Shown: positions 1 through 4,922 of the stretch, one piece after another
Position numbering within the stretch: position 1 is the stretch's first letter
How the letters are laid out: each line of letters opens with the position of its first letter
Assembly (NCBI GenBank): GCA_020217165.1
Contig: JAIWOE010000136.1
Span: forward strand, 1-10,299
DNA: 10,299 bases
Source of the DNA: Desulfovibrio sp.
GTDB lineage: Bacteria; Desulfobacterota; Desulfovibrionia; Desulfovibrionales; Desulfovibrionaceae
Reading direction: 5' to 3'
The notes under the pieces: model-generated
Told to the model about the DNA's origin: nothing
Database searches by the model: none
What the model saw: only the letters and a program-made list of their open reading frames with translations
Position numbers and translations under genes: made by a program

Positions 1-270
1 AAGCCCATGTTCGGAGTGTGGGTGGGCGTGTTCCGTCAAATCATCGCTCCGGTGCTGGTATTTCATGTGGGGGTGTACATCCTTGAATGGAGCATTGGCT
101 GGATCTGGTGGGGTATTTTCGGCATCACGTGGGGGGCTGCATTGTGGAGCATGCTGGCAGGAAGACAAATCCTCCGCCGTGTTGTCCAGTGCTCATCTGC
201 AGAAAATTTGCCTGGAACTGCAATGAGTGAACGCCGCAACAGTCAATCATGCCCGGACAATGCAACATGA
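1..270 (+). CDS. MATE family efflux transporter, C-terminal fragment (5' end outside window)
   Basis: The reading frame is open from base 1 (first codons Lys-Pro-Met) to a TGA at 268-270, giving the last 89 residues of a protein whose start lies left of the window. Two hydrophobic segments rich in Trp, Ile and Val are followed by a basic stretch (GRQILRR) and a polar tail. The phrase PMFGVWVGVFRQIIAPVLVF resembles the last two helices of MATE (multidrug and toxin extrusion) transporters, which export drugs or metabolites through the inner membrane using Na+ or H+ gradients. The last 30 or so residues (from about VVQCSSAENL) are polar and less family-like. The ATG at 7 is internal, not a start. 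Confidence is moderate because only about a fifth of a typical 450-residue MATE protein is visible. Confidence 0.62.
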   Translation, partial: KPMFGVWVGVFRQIIAPVLVFHVGVYILEWSIGWIWWGIFGITWGAALWSMLAGRQILRRVVQCSSAENLPGTAMSERRNSQSCPDNAT

Positions 271-408
271 TGCTGGAGTTAATCAGGCAAGTGGTACTGA
301 TGGTTTTTTCCAATACATTTTCTAGACTTTTTCTTGCACCGCAAACAACCTGCAGCAAGGGTCTTCAACAGCAATTTTAGACTGGCATTTTGATTCGATA
401 TGCGGTAC

Positions 409-483
409 ATGCATGCATAGTTACACCAGGACGTGACGATTCCGCATCGCATGCGCACGCCACATGCGCCCGTCGCATGCGGA
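409..483. repeat. Cluster of short ATGC-rich palindromes upstream of the PilZ gene
   Basis: The 258-bp gap between the MATE fragment and the PilZ gene (271-528) holds no convincing gene. It contains the 10-bp palindrome ATGCATGCAT (409-418) and two copies of the palindromic octamer CGCATGCG (448-455 and 474-481) with centres 26 bp apart. TCCGCAT (441-447) and ATGCGGA (477-483) form an inverted repeat flanking both octamers. Nearer the start codon, GGAGTCTCAC occurs twice (500-509 and 519-528), the second copy overlapping the Shine-Dalgarno region. These could be operator half-sites or an mRNA structure. I found no convincing -35/-10 pair or rho-independent terminator here. Confidence 0.3.
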
Positions 484-528
484 AGATTCACGTACACACG
501 GAGTCTCACCCCAGACAGGGAGTCTCAC

Positions 529-957
529 ATGGACGAGCCCACCATGCGTCCACCGGCGGCCGACCACGACCCGGCCGACCACGACGACGCCAGCAAGCCG
601 GTACGCAAGGCCTTTCGCGTGCCTGTGCATGATGCGTATGCCCTCACCGTGCGTGTGGGCGAAGAGAATTTCGGTGCCTTTGATGTGGTGGAAGGCGGCG
701 TGGGGCTGTTCCATTCCCGGCGGGCAGCATTTTCCGTGGGCCAGGAGCTTGAAGACATGTTCCTCATGTTCCGCGGCGCCTCCCTGCCCGTGCGTGGCCG
801 GGTGGCCCATGTGCTCCGGGACGACCACGGCCTGATCCGCTATGGCGTGGAGTTTCTGGATATGGACGAGGAAACGCGTGTCGAGATGCACCGGCTGGTG
901 CAGCAGGCCCGCCAGGAATATCTTGATACGCTGGATGACGATGCTCCCGAACGTTAA
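529..957 (+). CDS. PilZ domain protein (probable c-di-GMP receptor)
   Basis: The product is 142 aa. I chose the ATG at 529 because AGGGAG (517-522) lies 6 nt upstream; an in-frame ATG at 433 would add 32 residues unlike PilZ proteins and has no clear ribosome site. The first 24 residues are acidic and Pro/His-rich, probably disordered. A single PilZ domain follows: the c-di-GMP-binding RxxxR motif is intact (RKAFR, residues 26-30). The second signature, usually DxSxxG, reads DVVEGG (52-57), so the Ser is Val. The domain closes with a typical YGVEFLDMDEETRVEMHRLV segment (105-124). PilZ proteins bind c-di-GMP and act on motility, exopolysaccharide or pili through protein contacts. No output domain is attached. 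It lies 87 nt upstream of a zinc-ribbon ParA gene on the same strand with no terminator between, so co-transcription is likely. Confidence 0.85.
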   Translation: MDEPTMRPPAADHDPADHDDASKPVRKAFRVPVHDAYALTVRVGEENFGAFDVVEGGVGLFHSRRAAFSVGQELEDMFLMFRGASLPVRGRVAHVLRDDHGLIRYGVEFLDMDEETRVEMHRLVQQARQEYLDTLDDDAPER

Positions 958-1044
958 GCTGCCCGCCTTCAGCGGCCCGATCTGCGGCGCACGGGACCAG
1001 CAGTTCCGCGGGATGCCATAACCCCCTGAGGGAGGCGTGCGGTC

Positions 1045-1914
1045 ATGGAAATCACCTGTCCGAAGTGCGGATTTTCCCGCACTATCGAAGATTCCAAAAT
1101 CCCTTCCAAAAAGGCCATTGTCCACTGCAAAAGCTGCGGCCACAAGTTCCCCCTGGCCCGGGCGCGCTCCATTGCCGTGCTGTTGTCCAAGGGGGGGGTA
1201 GGCAAGACCACCACGAGCGTGAACCTGGCCGCCGGCCTGGCCCTGGAGGGCCAGCGCGTCCTCCTGGTGGATACGGACACCCAGGGGCAGGACGCCTACA
1301 TGCTGGGCGTGAAGCCCAAGGCCGGCCTGACCGAGCTGGTGACCAAGGAGCTCAAGCCCAAGGATGCCATCTTCAAGGCCCGGGACAACCTCTGGCTGCT
1401 GGCGGGGGGCAAGTCCCTGGCTGGCATCAAGCGCATGATCGACCGCAAGGACTTTGGCGGCGAGATGACCCTCACCGAGTCCCTGGCCCCCCTGGAGACG
1501 CAGTTCGACTTCATCATCATCGACTCCTCCCCCGGCTGGGACCCCCTCACCGTGAACGTGCTCTTTTACGCCAAGGAAATCCTCATCCCGGTATCCCTGG
1601 AAGTGATGAGCCTGCAGGGTCTTTCCGAGTTCATCAAGAGCCTGTCCTCCATCAAGAAATACCGCAAGGAAGTGGGCATCAAGTACATGGTGCCCACCTT
1701 CATGGACGAACGCATCAAAAATCCCGGTGAAATTCTGGAGAAGCTGCGCAAGATCTACCCCCAGCACATCTGCGAGCCCATCCGCTACAACGTGCGGCTT
1801 TCCGAAGCGCCGGCCTACGGCATGACCATCTTCGAATACGCCGGCGGCTCCCCGGGGGCCGTGGACTACAAGGCCCTGGTCAAGCGGGTGCTGGAGTCCG
1901 GGGACGAAGAATAA
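1045..1914 (+). CDS. ParA-superfamily ATPase with N-terminal zinc ribbon
   Basis: The product is 289 aa; AGGGAGG (1029-1035) sits 9 nt before the ATG. Residues 1-37 form a four-cysteine zinc ribbon of the MJ0042 type (C5xxC8, C28xxC31). It is joined directly to a ParA/Soj-like P-loop ATPase with a deviant Walker A (KGGVGKTT, 49-56, containing the signature Lys49), a Walker A' (LLVDTDTQGQ, 73-82; the usual Pro after the second Asp is Thr) and a Walker B (FIIID, 156-160). The C-terminal YNVRLSEAPAYG segment and the GAVDY motif are typical of ParA. These ATPases form ATP-dependent dimers that bind DNA or partners and position cargo such as chromosomes, plasmids, chemoreceptors or pili. There is no ParB gene nearby, so a role in segregation is not shown. 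Its neighbour is a PilZ protein. The P-loop is encoded by a run of eight G (1191-1198), with the frame intact. Confidence 0.88.
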   Translation: MEITCPKCGFSRTIEDSKIPSKKAIVHCKSCGHKFPLARARSIAVLLSKGGVGKTTTSVNLAAGLALEGQRVLLVDTDTQGQDAYMLGVKPKAGLTELVTKELKPKDAIFKARDNLWLLAGGKSLAGIKRMIDRKDFGGEMTLTESLAPLETQFDFIIIDSSPGWDPLTVNVLFYAKEILIPVSLEVMSLQGLSEFIKSLSSIKKYRKEVGIKYMVPTFMDERIKNPGEILEKLRKIYPQHICEPIRYNVRLSEAPAYGMTIFEYAGGSPGAVDYKALVKRVLESGDEE

Positions 1915-1939
1915 TCCCCACCGGCATGCATATTGTGGA

Positions 1940-1969
1940 GGAGACCGGCCCGGGCCGGTCTCCTTTTTT
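1940..1969 (+). terminator. Rho-independent terminator after the zinc-ribbon ParA gene
   Basis: A perfect inverted repeat has 12-nt arms, GGAGACCGGCCC (1940-1951) and GGGCCGGTCTCC (1952-1963), followed at once by six T (1964-1969). It begins 25 nt after the ParA stop codon and lies between two convergent genes. On the - strand the hairpin is not followed by a T-run, so it is a strong terminator for the + strand and at best a weak one for nagZ. Confidence 0.92.
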
Positions 1970-1981
1970 ATGGAAGCCGAT

Positions 1982-3145
1982 TCAGGGCAGGCGCCCCTTG
2001 AGGGCCATGATGCGGGCGTAGGACGCCTGGATGCGCGCCGCGGGAATCTCCCCGCTGGCCACCAGCTCCAGCAGCATGGCGTGCGCCTTGCTGGCGATGG
2101 CCGGGTCGTGGTGCAGGTTGTTGCCGAAAACCAGCACGTCCACCCCGGCCAGCACGGCCAGGCGAATGGCCTCGCGCATGCCATAGTGTTCCGTGATGGC
2201 GCCCATTTGCATGTCGTCGGACACAATCACCCCCTGAAATCCCAACTCCCCGCGCAGGACCCCTTGCAGGACACGGGGAGACAGGGTGGCCGGCAGCACC
2301 GGATCCCAATGGGCATTGAACAGATGCGCTGTCATGACCATGGGACAGCCCGCGTCGATGGCGGCCTTGAAGGGCAGCAACTCCCGGCCGGTCCAGGTGG
2401 TGGTGACGTCGGGCAGGCCCAGGTGGGAATCCTCCCGGCTGGAGCCATGGCCAGGAAAATGCTTGACGCAGGGCAGCACTCCCCCCTGGAGCAACCCCTG
2501 CATGAAGGCCGTGCCCAGGGTGGCCACCACCTCGGGACTGCTGGAAAAACTCCGGCCGATGCCCCCGATGATGGGATTGTGCGGGTTGGTGTTCACGTCC
2601 AGCACCGGCGCGAAGTTCAGGGAAATGCCGTGCTCGCGCAGCAGGACCCCCATGCGCTGGGCCGTGGCCCGCACGGCCTCCCGCTGGGGAGGAGCGGCGT
2701 TCTGGACGTATGGAGCACCCAGCTCCTCGGCCGCCGGCCAGTCAGGGAAACCTGTCCGGGATCTCAGGCGCATCACCCGGCCGCCTTCCTGATCCACGGC
2801 GATGAACGGCCGCACCGGCGCGGCGGCGGCCAGTTCCCGGGTCAGGGCCGCCACCTGGGCCGGGCTGGCCACATTGCGACCGTAGGATTTGCTGCCCACA
2901 TCGTAATCAAACAAAATCACTCCGCCCACCTGCCCGGTGTGCAGGGCCCGGGCGGTTTCCGGGGCCTCGGCCAGGCGCTGGCCACGGAAGCCGGTCATGA
3001 GCATCTGTCCGGCCATCTCCGCCAGGGAAGGGCCGGCAGCCAGCCCCGGGGTGGCCCAGGCCAGGCCAAGCACCATCACCTGGGCGAGCACCTGGGCGAG
3101 CACCTGGGCGATCACCAGTCCCGCCATCCTCTTCTGCCAATGCAT
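1982..3145 (-). CDS. nagZ: Beta-N-acetylhexosaminidase, glycoside hydrolase family 3 (NagZ), exported form
   Basis: The product is 387 aa. The start is the ATG at 3145-3143 (MHWQKRM), with GGGGAGGG just upstream on the - strand; the frame runs open far beyond it but only antisense to parA. Residues 1-38 form an export signal: basic start, hydrophobic stretch with the repeat AQVLAQVLAQVM (13-24), and a likely signal peptidase I site near PGLAA. The catalytic domain follows: VDQEGGRV (117-124), NPIIGGIGRSF (190-200), KHFPGHG (228-234) with the Asp239/His241 dyad (DSH), and the nucleophile Asp310 in VSDDMQMGA. NagZ removes N-acetylglucosamine from anhydromuropeptides or peptidoglycan fragments. 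E. coli NagZ is cytoplasmic; the signal peptide here argues for periplasmic action. There is no lipobox Cys. It is divergent from the orphan parA gene and convergent with the zinc-ribbon ParA gene, so probably monocistronic. Confidence 0.93.
   Translation of the reverse strand: MHWQKRMAGLVIAQVLAQVLAQVMVLGLAWATPGLAAGPSLAEMAGQMLMTGFRGQRLAEAPETARALHTGQVGGVILFDYDVGSKSYGRNVASPAQVAALTRELAAAAPVRPFIAVDQEGGRVMRLRSRTGFPDWPAAEELGAPYVQNAAPPQREAVRATAQRMGVLLREHGISLNFAPVLDVNTNPHNPIIGGIGRSFSSSPEVVATLGTAFMQGLLQGGVLPCVKHFPGHGSSREDSHLGLPDVTTTWTGRELLPFKAAIDAGCPMVMTAHLFNAHWDPVLPATLSPRVLQGVLRGELGFQGVIVSDDMQMGAITEHYGMREAIRLAVLAGVDVLVFGNNLHHDPAIASKAHAMLLELVASGEIPAARIQASYARIMALKGRLP
3075..3116 (-). repeat. 12-bp tandem repeat inside the NagZ signal peptide
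   Basis: On the + strand, three consecutive 12-bp units are seen (ATCACCTGGGCG at 3075-3086, AGCACCTGGGCG at 3087-3098 and again at 3099-3110), plus a partial fourth ATCACC to 3116. In nagZ they encode a four-residue AQVL-type repeat within the hydrophobic core of the signal peptide. The period is a whole number of codons, so gain or loss of a unit would keep the frame and change the length of the hydrophobic core. Confidence 0.85.
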
Positions 3146-3177
3146 GTTCCCTCCCCGGCATGTTGCAGCCCTGCGTC

Positions 3178-3206
3178 TTGCCTGTTTCGGCCATTCACGG
3201 CACAAT
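3178..3206 (+). promoter_or_regulatory. Candidate sigma70-type promoter for the parA operon
   Basis: TTGCCT (3178-3183) and CACAAT (3201-3206) are separated by 17 nt, each matching the consensus at four of six positions. A start site near 3213 would leave a leader of about 50 nt before the parA ATG at 3266. The spacer between the divergent nagZ and parA start codons is only 120 bp, so regulatory sites for both genes must lie here. No promoter for nagZ stood out. Confidence 0.3.
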
Positions 3207-3230
3207 GGCGCGCATCGCATCACACATCGC

Positions 3231-3246
3231 ATTTCCACGTGTAACA
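3231..3246. promoter_or_regulatory. Imperfect CACGTG-centred inverted repeat, parS-like
   Basis: ATTTCCACGTGTAACA lies 20 bp upstream of the orphan parA start. The core CACGTG (3236-3241) is palindromic and is flanked by TT (3233-3234) and AA (3243-3244), each one base from the core. Against the standard bacterial parS 16-mer TGTTTCACGTGAAACA it matches 12 of 16 positions, including the whole ACGT core. It could be an operator, a degenerate parS site or chance; no ParB gene is present in the window. Confidence 0.25.
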
Positions 3247-3265
3247 TCATTGTTGCGAGCCCACC

Positions 3266-4069
3266 ATGCATTCCACCGCCGTGCGAATCATTGCCGTCAT
3301 GAACCAGAAAGGCGGCGTGGGCAAGACCACCACCGTGGCCAATCTGGGCGTGGGCCTGACCCGCCTGGGCCAGCGCGTGCTGCTGATGGACCTGGACGCC
3401 CAGGCCCACCTCACCGCCTCCCTGGGGCTGGAGGAGCTCCCCCCCCACGCCGCCACGAGTTTTGACGTGTTGGCCGGTCAGGCCAGCCTGCTGCAGGCGG
3501 CCATCCCCCTGCCAGGCTCTGGATCTGGTCCTGGTTCTGGCACACTGCGTCTGGTACCCGGAACCCTGGCCCTGTCCGGGGCGGATGTGGTGTTTGCCGC
3601 GCGCATCGGCCGGGAGTTGCTGCTCCGCAAGGCCCTGGCGGATGCCACCGCGGCGGAATTCGACTGCATCCTTCTGGACTGCCCGCCCAACCTGGGCGTG
3701 CTGACCCTCAACGCCCTGTGCGCCGCGCGGGAGGTGCTGGTGCCGGTGCAGGCCGAATACCTGGCCCTGCAGAGCCTGGCCGAGCTCATGCGCACCATGG
3801 ACGCCGTGCGCGAGCATCTGAATCCCGGCCTGACCCTGTGCGGCGTGGTGCTGACCCGGTTCTCCCGCACCAAAACCCTCAACCGCGAGGTGGCCGCCAC
3901 CCTGCGGGAACATTTTCCGGACCGCCTGTTCGAGGCGCGCATTCGGGAAAACGTGGCCCTGGCCGAGGCCCCCGGGTTCGGGCAGGACATCTTCCGCTAC
4001 CGGCCCGGCTCGGCCGGAGCCCAGGACTATCTGCAACTGGCGAAGGAACTGCTGCGCAAGGAGGCGTAA
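3266..4069 (+). CDS. Orphan ParA/Soj-family ATPase
   Basis: The product is 267 aa. The ATG at 3266 is the earliest start (an in-frame TAA lies at 3242) although no good Shine-Dalgarno sequence precedes it; the ATG at 3299 would leave only three residues before the P-loop. Motifs: deviant Walker A KGGVGKTT (15-22), Walker A' LLMDLDAQAH (39-48, where the family's DxDPQ has Ala for Pro), Walker B CILLD (134-138) followed by CPPNLGVLTLNAL, and a ParA C-terminal segment ENVALAEAPGFG (229-239) ending in GAQDY. A Gly/Ser/Pro stretch PGSGSGPGSG (83-92) lies between strands where family members usually have a short loop. ParA proteins form ATP-dependent dimers on the nucleoid and move or space cargo when a partner stimulates hydrolysis. 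No ParB is present; the gene 4 nt downstream is the obvious partner candidate. Confidence 0.9.
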   Translation: MHSTAVRIIAVMNQKGGVGKTTTVANLGVGLTRLGQRVLLMDLDAQAHLTASLGLEELPPHAATSFDVLAGQASLLQAAIPLPGSGSGPGSGTLRLVPGTLALSGADVVFAARIGRELLLRKALADATAAEFDCILLDCPPNLGVLTLNALCAAREVLVPVQAEYLALQSLAELMRTMDAVREHLNPGLTLCGVVLTRFSRTKTLNREVAATLREHFPDRLFEARIRENVALAEAPGFGQDIFRYRPGSAGAQDYLQLAKELLRKEA

Positions 4070-4073
4070 TTCC

Positions 4074-4922
4074 ATGGCCATTCGCAAGAAACTCGGCAAC
4101 GATCCCCTGGCCAGACGGCTGCCGGAGACTCCGCCGGGAGGCGGGTTGCTGCCTGCCGCGCCGCCGGTCCCGGAATGTGCGCCGGAAGGTATGCCGGAGG
4201 GTACGCCCCTGGCCGACCCTCCCGCCAACACCCTGGCCAACACCTTGGCCGACACCTTGTCCGCGCTGTTTCCCCTGCCCCTGTTTTGCGGCGCCGCCCC
4301 GCGCAAAGACCGGTCCCGGGAAGACTCGTGGCCCTGCGTGCTGGACGAGCAGTTCCGCCGCGCCGTGCTCGCCCTGCCTACGGTGTTCGGCCGGGCCCGG
4401 TTCTCCCCGCAGCAGTTCGCCGACGCCCTGGCCGTGCTGACCCGCGAGGCCCTGCTGACCGCCGGCCTGCCCCCGCATGCCCTTACTCTGGCCCTCACTC
4501 TGCCCCAGGCCCCACCCCGGGAAGACTCCCTGTCCGAACCCGTGCCCCTGCCCACGGCCCTGGTCCTGCTCCATGGCGGGTTTGGCGCCATGCAGGCCGT
4601 GGTGCAGGCCGTGGGGGACGCCCTGCACTGGCACAAGAAATCGCCCCGTGACCCGAACCAATACCCGGGCCTGCGTCTGGGCCTGCGTCTGGAACACCTA
4701 CCCCACTCCGGAGAATTCATGCTGCGCCTGCTCGATGCCGCTCCCCAAGACGGCAAAACCCCTGCCCCCCGACTGCTGGACCGCGACCGGCTCTGGCCCG
4801 CCGTGCACTCCCTGGGGCTGGCCCTGGCCCGGCGCGGCTGCCGGGTGTTTCTGTTCACCGCAGCGTCCGCGGAATTCCGCATCATCGCCCCGGCCCGCAC
4901 CAGCCATCGCCTCGCCGCATGA
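4074..4922 (+). CDS. Unrecognised protein with basic N-terminal tip, candidate ParA partner
   Basis: The product is 282 aa and I do not recognise its family. The start is supported by AAGGAGG (4058-4064), located in the last codons of parA 9 nt upstream, implying coupled expression. The N-terminus MAIRKKLGNDPLARR has five basic residues in 15, like the Lys/Arg-rich tips with which ParB and other ParA partners stimulate the ATPase. Residues 16-57 are Pro/Ala/Gly-rich and look disordered. The rest (about 85-275) looks folded: QFRRAVLALPTVFGRARFS (93-111), a hydrophobic LVLLHGGFGAMQAVVQAVGDAL (163-184) and a C-terminal LALARRGCRVFLFTAA (248-263). There is no signal peptide or clear membrane helix. 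Three four-residue repeats are visible (ANTLANTLADTL, ALTLALTL, GLRLGLRL). The stop overlaps the next start (ATGA at 4919-4922). The partner role is inferred from context and the N-terminus only. Confidence 0.8.
   Translation: MAIRKKLGNDPLARRLPETPPGGGLLPAAPPVPECAPEGMPEGTPLADPPANTLANTLADTLSALFPLPLFCGAAPRKDRSREDSWPCVLDEQFRRAVLALPTVFGRARFSPQQFADALAVLTREALLTAGLPPHALTLALTLPQAPPREDSLSEPVPLPTALVLLHGGFGAMQAVVQAVGDALHWHKKSPRDPNQYPGLRLGLRLEHLPHSGEFMLRLLDAAPQDGKTPAPRLLDRDRLWPAVHSLGLALARRGCRVFLFTAASAEFRIIAPARTSHRLAA
4224..4259 (+). repeat. 12-bp tandem repeat x3 encoding ANTL-ANTL-ADTL
   Basis: Three adjacent 12-bp units, GCCAACACCCTG, GCCAACACCTTG and GCCGACACCTTG, differ from one another by one or two bases. 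They encode residues 51-62 of the putative ParA partner. The period is in frame. Confidence 0.85.
4479..4502 (+). repeat. 12-bp tandem duplication encoding ALTL-ALTL
   Basis: GCCCTTACTCTG (4479-4490) is followed directly by GCCCTCACTCTG (4491-4502), one base different, within the putative ParA partner gene (residues 136-143). Confidence 0.75.
4668..4691 (+). repeat. Perfect 12-bp tandem duplication encoding GLRL-GLRL
   Basis: GGCCTGCGTCTG is present twice in direct succession with no mismatch (residues 199-206 of the putative ParA partner). Identity at every base, including third codon positions, suggests a recent duplication. Confidence 0.8.

Noticed and set aside
271..528. Sigma54 or sigma70 promoter for the PilZ gene
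   Set aside because: TGGCAT at 383-388 lacks a GC element at the right distance, and the possible -35/-10 pairs match poorly; none was strong enough to list.
421..2226. 601-aa open frame on the - strand
   Set aside because: It lies antisense to the PilZ and zinc-ribbon ParA genes and overlaps nagZ in another frame. Its product is low-complexity His/Gly/Gln-rich, typical of a GC-rich shadow frame.
1970..3244. 424-aa open frame on the + strand across nagZ
   Set aside because: It is antisense to a gene with all GH3 catalytic motifs; the product is repetitive Gly/His/Gln-rich sequence with no family signature.
3266..4922. Standard ParAB-parS partition locus
   Set aside because: The gene after parA has no recognisable ParB nuclease-like domain or helix-turn-helix motif, and only one weak parS-like site is present.
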